From the NCBI RefSeq assembly GCF_037176765.1, contig NC_090023.1, forward strand, positions 142,091,366 to 142,155,365: 64,000 bases of DNA, in the 5' to 3' direction. Each line of letters begins with the position of its first letter. Position 1 is the first letter of the stretch. Of the stretch, positions 1-11,194 are shown one piece after another. The notes under the pieces were generated by a model. The model saw only the letters and a list, made by a program, of their open reading frames with translations. It ran no database searches and was not told the DNA's origin. The stretch comes from Anolis sagrei (taxonomy: Eukaryota > Chordata > Lepidosauria > Squamata > Anolidae). The position numbers were made by a program, and so were the translations under genes.

Positions 1-841
1 TATCAATACAGCAGGAATACATATATGTCTTCAAAAGATCTGATTTTTCACACAAAGACATTGACCTACCAATGGCTCTCAGAGTCAAATTTCAATTGAA
101 ACTTAAGCATATAGGAAGACAAGCAGGCCATACAAAAACCACTGGATAAAAAGTATATCAATGAAGCCTCTTCAAAGCTGTGTGCATTTCTATATTTCTA
201 TATTCACAGTACATCATGCTCTGAGTAAGTGACAGATACTTTTTCTTCTATTCTTACAGCATTTGTGAGAGTTTATAGTAATCTCCAGAGAAACAATGTG
301 ATTTGAAATTAAAAGTTACCCATATTAAGTAAAATTAATATCCACAAAGAAAATATCATTAGTGCTTCAAATCTGTTTGGAGATATTACCATCCAGGAAA
401 AACATGTAATTGCTGTACTTGTCTAATGTGTTTTAGGGGAAGTAACATCTTTAAAACACAAGCCTGTGTTACTTATAAAATTCCTTATATTAATAAAGGC
501 ATTTGTGTGCATTTTATAACAATTAGTGGTTTTCTCTTTCTCGCCAAGTGCAACCATTGCACAGAAAAGCAGAAGAAAAACCCAGAACAGCATTATGTTA
601 GTGTTTTTAAAAAGTAGAAACAGAAATATTTTACTATAGGATCTTATCATAAAGACCGCCGGAATCGCCATGGATTATAGTGAATTTGGCAATGCCTGTT
701 GGAGGGGCGTGGAGAACCCATCACTGGCATGCCGATCCCATAGAGGAAAAGGCTACCATGCAGCTTCCCCCGTTGCTTCTGGTTCAACACAGGAAGTCTT
801 CTATTTTGCTGTCGAATGGGCATACGTTGGTTGCACTATAC
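1..841. other. non-coding DNA, nothing recognised
   Basis: AT-rich, apparently single-copy sequence. Its short open frames in both directions have no family motifs and no splice context. About 655-841 is more GC-rich than its surroundings and directly abuts a hAT element. I cannot assign it to a gene or a repeat family. Confidence 0.4.
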
Positions 842-1179
842 CAGTGGTTCCCAACTGTGGTCCATGGACCACCAATGGTCCACAAGAACTAAAATATGGT
901 CTGTGGCCTTACCGTTACTACAATGAGAACAACTTACAGTGCTGAGGCTTATTAAATATGGTCCTCTGTGGGTGAGCAGATGGCGACTACTGGATGGCAT
1001 ATGTTCTGTGTCAGAAACTAGAGCTGATGTGGTCTATCCAATGCAATTTTCAGTATCAGAACCCCAAAAGATCAAACCAAATCTGAAGTTGATCAAAAAC
1101 AGATTTATAACCCTTTTAGTACTAATGTTGGAGAATGGATCCTTCTCAAAAAAAAAAAAAAAAAGGTTGGGAACCACTG
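842..1179. mobile_element. non-autonomous hAT transposon
   Basis: The left end CAGTGGTTCCCAAC and the right end GGTTGGGAACCACTG are inverted copies of each other, the classic hAT terminal form. The flanking 8-mers (CACTATAC and CAGTATAG) match at 6 of 8 positions, as expected for an aged 8-bp target duplication. There is no transposase frame, so it was mobilised in trans. An A-run of about 18 lies just inside the right end. Confidence 0.75.
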
Positions 1180-1904
1180 CAGTATAGTTTACCCACAAAG
1201 CTCTGTGGGTAAACTACGGCTAAACTGGCTTATGCTGCCGAAGTAAGCCCCACCTGAATGAGGTCATTAGTCTGCTTATATGGAGATGGCCACTCATGTT
1301 GCTAATGCATTACATGAATGAAAATACAGAATAACACTTTGGAGTGCAGTCATTTAACACCTTTGGACTAGCAGGATATGCATATAATATGCATAGTTGT
1401 GCATTTTCTGTCTTTTGGTACTTAGAAGCATCCTGTTATTTTGCTTATTCTTGGTTGCTAGTAAACTTATTCAACTGTGTTTGCTTTATCAATGTCAGAA
1501 ATGCAACTCCCCCCCCCCCCCTTGCTGAAAATGTCACCATCTCTCGTGCAACAACTCATTTGCAAGTGAGCAACAATAAAACATTAGTACAGGACTGTTC
1601 TGGGGATGCTTTTACCTAATTGCAGGGTGCCTGTTTCCATTCAAAGTGTTGCTTGTTTAAATTTTAATAATACTGAATTCTACTTAATTTTTACCTATGA
1701 AAGTGCCAATTCATACAAAACTTTATATAGTATTTTAAGGGTGCATCTCGCCATTGATTTATGTAGATTTTAATGATTCTAATGATTTATATCATATTTT
1801 AATTGTGTATTTTACATTATATTTTTAAATCTGGCTTTTAATGTATTTATTTGTCTGTTCTATATGTGAAAGATTTATGGTCTAAGCATTAAATAAACTA
1901 TCTA
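1180..1904. other. non-coding DNA, nothing recognised
   Basis: AT-rich, with a poly(C) tract near 1509-1520. I recognise no gene, splice signal or repeat family. The short frame across 1344-1619 reads through the homopolymer and shows no conserved motif. Confidence 0.4.
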
Positions 1905-2255
1905 TCGGTGGGTTGCTGTGGGCTTTCCAAGCTGTATGGCCATGTTCCAGAAGCATTCTCTCCTGACATTTTGCCCACATCTCTGGCAAGCATCCTCAGA
2001 AGTTGTGAGGTCTGTTGGAAACTAGGTAAGTGAAGTTTATATATCTGTGAAATGTCCAGAGTGGGAGAAATAACTCTTGTCTGTTTGAGGCAACTGTGAA
2101 TGTTGCAATTGGCCACCTTGTTGAGCATTGAACGGTCTTGCAGCGTCAAAGCCTGGCTGCTCCTTGCCCAGGTGCATCCTTTGTTGGGAGGCATTAGCTG
2201 GCCCTGATTGCTTCCTGTCTGATTCTGGCCATGAAAGCCTTTGACAACACAAACT
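1905..2255 (-). repeat. dispersed retroposon-like repeat, Penelope-like (tentative), minus copy
   Basis: Read on the minus strand, it starts with a terminal motif related to TTGTCGAAGGCTTTCATGGCC (near 2250-2225). It then runs through a conserved block (CCTCTGAGGATGCTTGCC-like, then GGAGAGAATGCTTCTGGAAC) and stops at an ACAGCAACCCA-type end near 1905. The same block recurs at 4180, 33.6, 45.3 and 52.9 kb. Similar AAACTAT…CTATC strings flank it and may be a degraded target duplication. The family name is a guess from its structure. Confidence 0.6.
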
Positions 2256-3205
2256 ATTCATCTATCATAAGTGGATTATAGCATTATTATTGCAGAGTGT
2301 TAACAGGCTCATGATCCTTTTTTACTACCGCATTGCAGGGTTGATTTTGACCTTAACTAAGTATTACTGGAGTTATTTGTGGCAGTTCTCTCGGCAAGCC
2401 CTCTGCTGAGCCATCAAAATTAAATACAAAATCATGACCTCGCAAATAGTTTGAGGTCTCCTGCGTAGTGAATCCGACCTACCCTCCTTTTGAAATGGTC
2501 AGGATATAATGCTCTGCCAACAAGGTAACCAGGAAGTGAACCTGACGAGCCAGTTCTTTTTTGTTGTCTGAAAGCGGTATCTATTGGCAGGAGCCGCCAG
2601 GGGATGGCCTTCTTCTTTGCTGCCTTTAAACTGTGCATGTTGAAAACCAGGCATATGCTAATGATCTGGAAGGGCTAGGAATTTTTCTGTTGCTTAGAAA
2701 CAGGAGTCTCACAAACCGCATCACAAGAGCTGACTAGAATATCACAGGAGCAGAGTAAGTCACCCTCTCCTAAAACAGATCACCCTTACGTTAAATTCCA
2801 GCAGATATTTTTAGACTGTATGGGCTGTGGCAAGTGCGGGCAGAGGAGGAGTGTCATTGCAATCCATGGTTTTGCTTGCAAATGATTCCTTGCAAAAAGA
2901 ACAGTGGGAAAAGAAGTTTGCTATAGCAGATACAGTATGGGGGCCAGAACTGCCAGGGCCACTCCAATGGGGGTAAGTGACTCAAGGTTTCTCCCAAGTG
3001 CCAGCTACAAACACACACTCAGTAAACTAAACAGTTCAAGAAAGCCCTTTTGGAGTAATTTTCTTTGTAAAATACCTTGTGCAGATTGATATTACAAACT
3101 CTGTTTTCAAAAGAAATCATGCAAGTGGAAAACTGCTTAGAGATCCAAGTAATTTAATACTACTTTTTAGCAGAAACCATAACCATGCAATTAAGCTGTT
3201 AGTTT
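2256..3205. other. non-coding DNA, nothing recognised
   Basis: About 950 bp of apparently single-copy sequence. The small frames at 2432-2638 (minus) and 2904-3089 (plus) have no recognisable domain. No promoter, RNA gene or repeat is evident. Confidence 0.4.
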
Positions 3206-3400
3206 TAGCCAGCAGAGGCAGGAGGCATAATGATTTCCTTGCTGGATTATGACTCTGGAGACCAGGGTTTGAATCCCATCTGGTCATGAAAACCACTGGG
3301 TGCCCTTGGGCAATTCATGCTTTCAGCCTCATAGAAAGGCAGTGCCCTTCACCCACCATCTCGGCAACACATCTTTCCAAGAAGACCCATGATGAAGTCA
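3206..3400 (+). repeat. tRNA-derived SINE
   Basis: It contains GACTCTGGAGACCAGGGTTT followed by GAATCCC, a recognisable RNA polymerase III B box. After it comes the CCACTGGGTGCCCTTGGGCA-type body of the lizard tRNA SINE that reads as a tRNA head joined to a conserved core. It is diverged and shows no clean tail, so it looks old. Confidence 0.7.
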
Positions 3401-3405
3401 CTCAA

Positions 3406-3777
3406 CAGTATTTATAGTGTTCCTTCAGTTATTGCAGGCGTTACATTCCAGGATCACCCGCGGAAAGTGAAAATCTGCAAAGTAGGGATGCTATATATGT
3501 ATATTGCTTTCCGAGGTGAGGCAGAAGCGAGGAGAGATTTTAAGGCACTGCACTTTATTGTTTTTGCTAGCTTTCTCTGTTTTGCTTTGCAATCCCTCTT
3601 GATTGGCTGCCTCTCTCCCGAAGGGGGGGTGAAATCCCCTTCCACACTCCATCGTTGCCAGGAGGCGGGATTAGAATGCCGCTCTGGGCAACGGCAACCA
3701 TTCATAAACTGGGAGGCAAAAACCAGCAAAACAGCGAGTCCGCGAAAGGCGAACTGCGAAGTAGCAAGGGAATACTG
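3406..3777. mobile_element. Tigger/mariner-like non-autonomous element
   Basis: The ends are CAGTAT… at 3406 and …AATACTG at 3777, in inverted orientation. The subterminal regions are CpG-rich (GGATCACCCGCGGAAAG on the left, GCGAACTGCGAAGTAGC on the right), typical of pogo/Tigger-type MITEs. A 163-codon open frame crosses it (3389-3880) but resembles no transposase. Confidence 0.6.
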
Positions 3778-4179
3778 TATCCAGCAATTGAAAATGGATG
3801 ACTGGTTGGTTGATGCGGTTCTTCTCTCAGATCAAATTATATATGTAGATCAGGTTTTTGAAAAATGTTGCCGTGTTTGATACTCTGGTGAAGCTTAGGG
3901 ACCCCTTCTCAGCATTGTACATCTGTAGCTTCCTTAACAGAGGATGTCTAATAACTATAGTAATTTTGAAGTAGCGATGAACTTAATATTTCAAGATATC
4001 AGCACCAATGGTTGTGAGATGGTGAAAATATGTGTGATTTCTGATGGTGAGAAAATTGCAGGTACAGTAGAGTCTCATTTAACCGACCTTTGCTTATCCG
4101 ACATTGTCTTATCCAATGCCCCTAAACAAACAAACAAACAAAAAAACTATAAATCAGTGACAAGAAAAGTCTGCCATCT

Positions 4180-4312
4180 CATAACCTCTGAGGATACTTG
4201 CTATAGATGCAGGCAAAATGTCAGGAGAGAATGCTTCTAGAACATGGCCATATAGTCCGAAACACCTACAACCCAGTGATTCCAGCCATGAAAACCTTTG
4301 ACAATACAATCT
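4180..4312 (+). repeat. retroposon-like repeat (Penelope-like, tentative), plus copy
   Basis: It reads CCTCTGAGGATACTTGC, then GGAGAGAATGCTTCTAGAAC, and ends in CCATGAAAACCTTTGACAA. That end is the reverse complement of the terminal motif that begins the family at 1905-2255. It lies inside the Tigger element, so it inserted later. Confidence 0.65.
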
Positions 4313-4737
4313 GCCACTTGTTTGGGAGTGTGACTGTACTTGGTCTTGTTGCTCTTAATGATGAGGCACCACAATGCAAAAATTGATTACAACAGGTCCA
4401 CCATGTGCACGTGCCTAGCCTATTACTCATGTATCAGTCATGTCTCGCCTTTTCTAACTGTCGCTTAGTGCAGCTTGTTATAGTACACGGAACGGTTTGC
4501 TGCGTGTTGCTGTGCAGTGTGTATGCACATTTTTTCTGAACTTTGGCCAAGAATGGCAACAAAAAGAAGGAAGGTGTATTGAAGTACCCTTTCTGTCGAT
4601 TTGTTGGAAAACATGATGTTTATGTGCTTAATTTGTAAAATCGTAACACAATTTGACATTTAATAGGCTTTTCTTAATCTCTCCATTTTATCTGACATTT
4701 TGTTTATCCGACGTTCTCCCAGCCGACGTTCTCCATA

Positions 4738-4880
4738 TAATAATAATAAAACTTTATTTATACCCCGCCACCATTTCCCCAAGGGGACTCAGGGCAGCTT
4801 ACATGAGGCCAAGCCCAACAACACATCAGTAAAAACAAAGCAGCGAGCAAAAAAAACAGTACAATTAATATATGACAGAT
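4738..4880 (-). repeat. L2-type LINE 3' end with AAT tail
   Basis: The AATAATAATAATAAAAC tail is followed by TTTATTTATACCCCGCCACC and the complement of a GTCCCC…GGGGA hairpin. This is the 3' terminus of the commonest LINE family in the window, in minus orientation. It sits inside the Tigger element. Confidence 0.7.
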
Positions 4881-5172
4881 AAGCAAGATTCTACTGTACT
4901 ACTATTACTTGAAAAAAGGTTAAATTTCAGTTAGAGAAATTGGTCAATTTGTTTCACCCTATCTTAGTTCATAGACACCCTTAGAACCTTTTGGATGTGA
5001 TCCAAGGATAAGAACTACTGATGTAGATAATAGGCTTGGTTGATTCCCCCCCCCCCCAAAAAAAACTTGTTTCAGAGATAGGAGGCGCTGTTGTTTCGAT
5101 TTGGAATTGAGATGAAGGTGAGAAAGGGGGGAGAGCAAGAGCTCAATGTTTTAAAAAAACCTTTTCCTCCCA

Positions 5173-5320
5173 GGGCCCATCCAGACAGGTCCAAAACACT
5201 TTACCTGTCTGGGTTTTTACCGGGGGCATCCAAACAACATGCCTGGGAAAAACAAATTAATTTGGAATAACCTCAGTTATTCCAAATTAATTAAATACCC
5301 TGTTAGATCTGGGCCTTCCT
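5173..5320. mobile_element. short foldback transposon (MITE)
   Basis: It begins AGGGCCCATCCAGACAGG and ends CTGGGCCTTCC. The interior contains the palindrome AATTAATTTGGAATAAC…GTTATTCCAAATTAATT. It has no coding capacity. Its end resembles that of the larger element at 43991-44621, suggesting a shared mobilising transposase. Confidence 0.55.
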
Positions 5321-5538
5321 TAAAGGGGGGAAGAAACAACAGGGACATCATTGTGGGAGTGTACTACATACCTCTAAGTCAAGAGTGACAACTTTGATGA
5401 TGCCTTCCCAGAATAGAGTGATGTAGTAGTAATGGGAGATTTGAACTATTCTGATATTTCTTGGAAGACATACTCTGCTAAGAATATCATGTCCAACAAA
5501 CTTCTGACTTCTCTTGAAGACAGTTTCATGGTCTAGAA

Positions 5539-5829
5539 CAGCAGTTCTCATAATGTGCTCTGGGGAACCACCTCTCGGGTTTCTATTATTATTATTATTA
5601 TTACAACAAAGGCTGGATGGCAATCTGTTGAGGGTGCTTTGACTGTGTTTTTCTTGCATGGCAGAAGGGGGTTAGACTGGATGGCTTGGGGGTCTTCCAC
5701 TGACGTGTATGTTGATTAAAATTGTTCTTCATTTTAAATATTTGGGGAGGGGGGTTGCACTGTGTGAATTAGTTTACACAAAACTCTCCATCCATCTTCC
5801 ACTGGCCCAGCCCATGCCTCAGATAGATC

Positions 5830-5876
<47 letters not shown>

Positions 5877-5970
5877 GATAGATAGATAGATAGATCACAT
5901 TTCTTGGGGCTCCACAAGAAACTTTTAGTTCGAAAAGGGCTCCAGGGCTGAAAAAGTTTGAGAACTCCAG
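5539..5970. mobile_element. hAT element nested in CR1, itself carrying a CR1 tail and a GATA tract
   Basis: It begins CAGCAGTTCTCA and ends GAGAACTCCAG, an inverted pair. The flanking 8-mers GTCTAGAA and GCCTAAAA match at 6 of 8 positions, as expected for an old target duplication. Inside are a CR1 3' end near 5608-5703 (…GGTTAGACTGGATGGCTTGG…) and the GATA microsatellite at 5820-5894. Confidence 0.7.
5820..5894. repeat. (GATA)n microsatellite
   Basis: About 18 near-perfect GATA units with two short interruptions (one GATC, one missing a base). GATA arrays of this kind are the Bkm-type repeats that are often expanded in snakes and lizards. Confidence 0.95.
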
Positions 5971-6065
5971 GCCTAAAAGGTGGAAAAGGCAACAAGGGAA
6001 TCATGACCTGGAAATTGGGGTAGAAGCAGTGGATTCCTTGGGCAGGAGTGACCATGTTCTTCTAG

Positions 6066-6205
6066 AGAAGAAGTGTCAAACTCATTTTCAGCATGGGCCA
6101 CATCAACCTTCAAAGGACTGTTTGTAACTATGTTGCTCTGTTATTGAAAGCCTTGGTACTGAAAACCTTTATGTGAAAGCCACATAAAATGACACGGTGA
6201 GCTAG
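6066..6205. mobile_element. hAT-like fragment
   Basis: It contains GTGTCAAACTCATTTTC near its left edge, followed by GGGCCACATC and later AAAATGACACGGTGAGC. These are hallmarks of a common hAT MITE whose ends read roughly CAGGGGTGTCAAACTCA. The right end is degraded, so no target duplication can be shown. Confidence 0.5.
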
Positions 6206-6239
6206 ATTTGGCAGTGAGCCAACAACAAGTCCAAAAGCA

Positions 6240-7130
6240 GCAGAGGATAGGGTTGCCGCATCCACATTTCATTTTTGTAACTGCCCTTGAGATTTCTTCT
6301 AGTGTTATTGGTTTGTTTCACATTTGTTGTTGTTCTTCCAATATTTGAGGAGTATTTTGTGTCTGCAAAGATTATTTTAATTTGTTTTATAGAGATCTGG
6401 TCCTTCTTAACAAATTGGAATAAATTTTGTGGAATACCTGTAACATTTTCTGAATTTATAGGCTAACCATTTCCAGGTTTATTTGCTGAATTAAAGTCCT
6501 TATATTTCATGTATTTTATCTTTTTCTCAATTTATCCTACAGTCAACTTTGATAATTGTGATTATATCTTTACATTTTGCAATATTTTTGTGTACTTACA
6601 TTCTTCTTTCAATTTTTCTATTCCTTGAGCAATCTTTTTCTGTTATTCTGCTGTCTCCCCCCCCCCCCAGTCTGATGGTTGTATGAATAAGTTCTCTCAT
6701 GACCACTTTACTTGCATCCCAGACAGTCATGACTTTCATAACTCTAGCTAAATTATTTTCAAAATATTTCTTTATCCTTTTCTTTGTTTTTTCTACCATT
6801 TCTTCTTTTTGTAATATGATTCCATTTAATCTCCAACTGAAAGTTACTTTTTATTCTTCAGTTTCAGAACTATCAGATTATGATCTGAGAAAATTCTTGG
6901 TATTTCACTTTTATTATTCTTGTCAGAAATGTTTTTGACAACCAATACATGTCTAGCCCCAAATTATTTATGTCTTTATAAACAAGTTTTTCTTATTCTC
7001 CATGTTTTGCTCTCCACTATTATGCATTGGATCAAAAAAGTCTTTAGTAGTTTTCCAGGATTCTGTTTTTATCTTTGTCTGACTTTCTGTTCAATGAAGG
7101 AGACAATATTCCAGTCCAATCTCAGACGAT
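6240..7130 (-). repeat. L1 LINE fragment, ORF2 endonuclease region
   Basis: The minus strand encodes diverged L1 ORF2 pieces, among them an ISDHNLI-like motif near 6870-6895 (the endonuclease SDH signature) and a VWDASKVVMRELI segment near 6690-6730. Stops and frameshifts are frequent. It ends where a plus-strand CR1 begins at about 7133. Confidence 0.65.
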
Positions 7131-7132
7131 GA

Positions 7133-9035
7133 ATCTACCTGATGTGATTGGATTGGACAAGCGTAGTAAAGGAAAGAACAGGCAAATGGTAGGCTACTGC
7201 ATACGGATTATGGGGAAATGCTAACAGAGAACAGAGAAAAGTCAGAACTACACAACACATTATTTGCCTCGGTCTTCTCTCAAAAAGTCAACAGTGCTCA
7301 ACTTAGGAGGCAGCAGTAGGAGAAATGCAGCACAGAATAGTTGAGGAGGCAGCACAGAAGTATCTGGCTATTATAAATGATTCAAGGAGCAGTCGAATTG
7401 CATCCAAAGGTATTAAAAGAACTGGCAAAAGTAATTTCAGAACCACTGGCAATCATTTTTGAGAATTTTTGGAGAACAGGAGAAGTTCTAGCAGACTGGA
7501 AGAAGGAAATATTGTCCCCCTCTTCAAAAAGGAGAAAAAGAGGACTCAAAGAAATATCACCCAGTCAGCATGACATCAAATGCCAGGAAAAATTCTAGAG
7601 CAAATTAGTCAGATGGTCTGTAAGTACTTGGAAAGTAGTGGCATGCTTACAAAAAGTCAAGAAGGGCTTCAAACTCAGTAAATTAAGGAAATGCTGTAGA
7701 TGTAGTATAACTTGATCTTAGTAAGGCTTTCAGCAAGGTCCTCCATGATAAATGTTGGCTAGAGTAGAGCTTAAACTTTTTCCATTCACGACCCCTTTCT
7801 GCCTGATAAATTATTATGTTACCCCAGGGAATAGAGGTATATAAAATAAGTATAAAAATCAATCATTTACTGATTGGAAGTCAGCATTTGCAAAGCTTGC
7901 TAAACAGGCAGATATCTCTTTTTTGTGGAGTACAGTCTTTTGCAGAATCCACTGTAAACACTGCACATTATTGCTAATGGATTTGCATAAATAGTTGGCA
8001 ATGAGAAATCTTTTATTGTTGCCATATTTATTGTGATTTCAACATTGATCTCAGGGTTTCACTGTTTAAGAAGCAGTGGGCTAGGTGATGATATTGTTTG
8101 ATAGATTGGTAATTGGTTGACTGACTAAACCAAACCCAACGGGTGCTTATCAATGGCACCTCTTCATCCTGGAGATAAGTGACTAATGAAGTGCCAAAGG
8201 ATTCAGCTTTGGACCAATTCTAATCAATATCTTTGTTAATGACTTGAGCAATGTAATAAAGGGCATGTTTATCAGAACTGTAGTTTTGTAGATGACACCC
8301 AGAGGATAGGACCTGAATCCCAAATTACCCTAACGGATTAGAGAACTGGACCAAAACTAACAAAATGAATTTGAAAAAAGAATCTTGTAAGGTACTATAC
8401 TTAGACAGAAGAAACCAAATAAAAACAGTACGTGTGAAAGGGATATAGGAGACCCAGAAGACTACAAGTCAATTGTGTGATATGGCAGCTAAAAAGCCAA
8501 TGCAATTCTTGGGTACATCAGTAGGGTTATAGGAAAGTAATAATACCTCTCTATTCTGCTTTGGTCAGACCTCACCTGGAGTACTGTGTCCAGTTCTGGG
8601 CACCAAAAGTTACAAAGATATTGAGAAATTGGATGGTGTCAAAGAAAGGACAACCAAAATGCTCAAAAGTCTGGAAGCCAAGCCCTATGAGGTGTGATGT
8701 ATGGAGCTAGGTATATGTAGCTAGAAGAAGGAAAAGTAATGATAGCTATGTTTAAATATTTGAAAGGATGTTATATTGGGGAGGAAGAACACATGTTTAT
8801 TTTGCTGCTTTAGAAACTAAGACACAAAGCAATGGATTCAAAATGCAGGAAAACATATTCAGTCTAAATTTTGGAACTAATTTTCAGAGGAGTTGTTCAA
8901 TAGTGGGATAGTGCACTGTGCATTGCGCTTGAGGTTCATTTGTCAAGAGTGCCTTGATTGTACACAAGATGGGATTGGACTAAATTACCATTGTTGCTGC
9001 TTCTAACTCCATGATTCCATTATTCTATGTTTACT
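7133..9035 (+). repeat. CR1 LINE, ORF2 3' half and 3' end, split by a hAT element
   Basis: A long CR1 copy. It contains a segment reading LHPKVLKELAKVISEPLAII (about 7398-7457), an RT catalytic FVDDT motif near 8284-8298, the [14 protein letters not shown]-type region near 8566-8606, and a 3' end with GATTCCATTATTCTATG near 9012-9030. The interruption at 7766-8072 is a hAT insertion. Multiple stops show that it is dead. Confidence 0.8.
7766..8072. mobile_element. hAT-like element inserted in CR1
   Basis: It starts near AGAGCTTAAACTTTTTCC and ends GTTTAAGAAGCAGTG, an imperfect inverted pair of hAT type. The CR1 flanks repeat GGCTAGAG and GGCTAGGT, which fits an 8-bp target duplication with two changes. 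Confidence 0.6.
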
Positions 9036-10654
9036 TAGAGATAAGCCACGAAACTCAAAGGATCTTATTTGCTTGCAAGTATGTTAAGTATGATAACATT
9101 TAAAATTGCACACCGTGTCACATTTATCAACAACTTTCTTTAAAAATAAAAAATCAGCAAAAATAGAATAGTAGTACTTTGACAATAAAATCATCCTTCA
9201 GAGTGACTGGTTAAATTTAATGCTTAAAGGTGGGAACTAAGATCTGGGGGCGCTAGCTCAGAATGTTATTTAGGGGGGAAAGTGGGTGAGGAGATATCGC
9301 CAATACATAAGGAATTCACACAAATCTCACTCATTCCTGAACAAATGTACACCAATCACTCCAAACACTCTTAGGGCTCAAGCAACATGTCTAGATTCTG
9401 TGTAAAGAATCACAAGGTGATTTGGCCTCTTGCTGCTTTTGGACTTGTAGGTAGCTCACTGCCGGTGCAATTGTTAACACGGTTTGTAGAACCCAAAGGT
9501 TCACAAGTGTCACTCCAGTTAATCCCTTGCACCAAATGGCCTGATGGGCCTATGCACATGCATCCACTGATCTTCTCATTGGTCCCTTCAGACTGCTTTT
9601 AGCTGTCTTAGCATTAAAAACAACAACAACAAGAACAACAACAACAACAACACTTACTTTCAGACTGAGCCAAAGCATTGGTGCTAGCTGGGAATGTGTG
9701 AGGATGGCTGCACAGACTTTAAAATTATGTAATGTATAAAAATCAAAATGCTATGGGTGCATTTATCTGAGATATGTCTCACCTGCAGAGCACAGCAGCT
9801 ACTTGAGACTTCAGCCGGCACCTTTAACCTTGGCAGTCTAAATCTAAGGGTGTGTTTAGATTCGTCATTGCCCCCTCCTCTCCTTGTATTTTGTTCTTCA
9901 GAAACTACATATTTTGGTGAATGCAGGATACTGTGAATTATTACAAGGCCAGAACAGGAACAGGATTCCAGTGTTTCATTTAAATGAGCTGAAATGTATT
10001 ATCTTCCATCTGATCACCACATCCATGTACTTGCACATGATTAATGAGTAGTCAAAAAGCCTGAAGGGCTGTAATGAAACCTTCCTAATAGAGAAATGCA
10101 TTGTAGACAAATCTATATCCTTCTTCAAACAACCATTCATCAACACAGTGATTTGATTCTTCACAATTAAATGCTGAAGTTTTGGATCAGTGGAATCCAG
10201 CCAACTGGAACTTGTGTAGTTCTTTGTTCTCTGACAGCTGCAGAAAGTACCACAAATGTATTTGCAAAATGTTCCTCACAGCTTGTCTACCTTAAATTAT
10301 GAATTTTTCAAAATCAGAGTCCAGCATTTGGCTGTCTGAGTAGGATATAAATATGGATGCCCTCCCTCATAGGCATTCTGTGCCCAATCAAAGTTGCCAA
10401 ATTTCTAGCATTGTAGTAACTTAAAACTTCAGTTGTCTAGAAATACAGTTTAGGCCAAGAAAAGAGAAATATAAGGTGCTGAAAATAAGGTGTTTGCATT
10501 TCACAACTGGAGCTGGTGGGATATTTTGGCATAATAGCAGTTTCAAGAGAACTTATAGAGGAAAACAGAAAAGGAAACAGTTCTTAAATTCCCTCTCCAC
10601 GGTTGTTGCCACAGGTTATTTATCCATTCTCATTTCTCTTGCACGTTAAGTAAA
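9036..10654. other. non-coding DNA, nothing recognised
   Basis: Mostly single-copy-looking sequence with a CAA-rich microsatellite at about 9618-9652. The frames at 9387-9602, 9748-9936 and 9976-10164 (minus) have no recognisable domain or splice context. Confidence 0.4.
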
Positions 10655-10800
10655 AAAATACCCTTCCAATTTGGCTCAGAACACTATGTGCGAAAAAGGA
10701 ATGTTGGGATTATCATTGATCATAAGTTGAACATGAGCCAACAGTGTGATGCTCAGAAAATGGATACTATTGTAGGATCATAGTTAAGACAGGTTAATAG
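10655..10800 (+). repeat. CR1 fragment
   Basis: GAATGTTGGGATTATCATTG…AACATGAGCCAACAGTGTGATGC matches the CR1 segment also seen at 26240-26300 and 63870-63910 (D-x-KLNMSQQCDA in translation). Both ends are truncated. Confidence 0.65.
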
Positions 10801-10956
10801 TCTCACCATATTCTGAATTGATCGGGCCTCAGAATTTAGGTAGAATAAGATTGTGAATAAGAGCTGTCAATCAGAGAATATACTCTGAGCTCAGTAGGTA
10901 TGATCATGTAACAAGTTCATAACAAAGTTTTATTGCTTCTACAACCCAACTCACGA

Positions 10957-11022
10957 CAGAAAGGGAGAATCACATCTTATAGTCAGCTCGCTTAAACATA
11001 TCACAGATATGATCACCACTAA
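10957..11022 (+). repeat. 66-bp repeat unit, copy 1
   Basis: GACAGAAAGGGAGAATCACA through ATGATCACCACTA recurs with few differences at 11434-11500. The two copies are about 477 bp apart in the same orientation. I cannot name the parent family; it may be an internal piece of the adjacent L2-type element. Confidence 0.7.
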
Positions 11023-11029
11023 TTGAATT

Positions 11030-11135
11030 GTTGCCAACACTGTGAACTGCCCTGAGTCCCCTTCGGGGTTAAGAAGGGCAGTATACAAATACGAAAAATA
11101 AATAAATTGTGCAAATAAATAAATAAATAAATTTT
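11030..11135 (+). repeat. L2-type LINE 3' end
   Basis: CTGCCCTGAGTCCCCTTCGG, then GGTTAAGAAGGGCAGTATAC and an AAATA/AAATAAAT tail. This is the plus-orientation form of the L2-type terminus that recurs throughout the window. Confidence 0.7.
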
Positions 11136-11194
11136 GAGAGACACATTTGCCCACATTTCAGTTTATCATAACAAATCCTCAGTGTTCCTTCATG

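Larger units (their letters stand above)
4065..4896. mobile_element. Tigger (pogo) DNA transposon remnant with nested insertions
   Basis: The left end CAGTAGAGTCTCA and the right end AGATTCTACTG form inverted termini, each flanked by TA, the pogo/mariner target site. Inside are TTATCCGAC-type motifs typical of Tigger. Two later insertions interrupt it: the retroposon-like repeat near 4180-4312 and an L2 3' end with an AAT tail near 4738-4880. No transposase survives. Confidence 0.75.
5321..6060 (+). repeat. CR1 LINE fragment (endonuclease region), split by a hAT element
   Basis: 5321-5530 and 5979-6060 read as consecutive pieces of CR1 ORF2: the endonuclease segment with a GVYYIPL-type motif and an IMSNKLL-like stretch, followed by the AVDSLGRSDHVLL-like region. 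A 432-bp hAT element separates them. The frame is broken in several places. Confidence 0.65.

Noticed and set aside
670-945. 91-codon frame near the left end as a small gene
   Set aside because: It runs into the hAT element at 842 and uses its terminal sequence as coding; no domain or splice context.
3389-3880. 163-codon open frame
   Set aside because: It runs through a Tigger-type MITE and its flanks, has an antisense partner frame of 91 codons, and shows no domain. Chance openness in CpG-rich repeat sequence.
5819-6055. frame reading as a YLSIYLSI repeat protein
   Set aside because: It is a translation of the GATA microsatellite.
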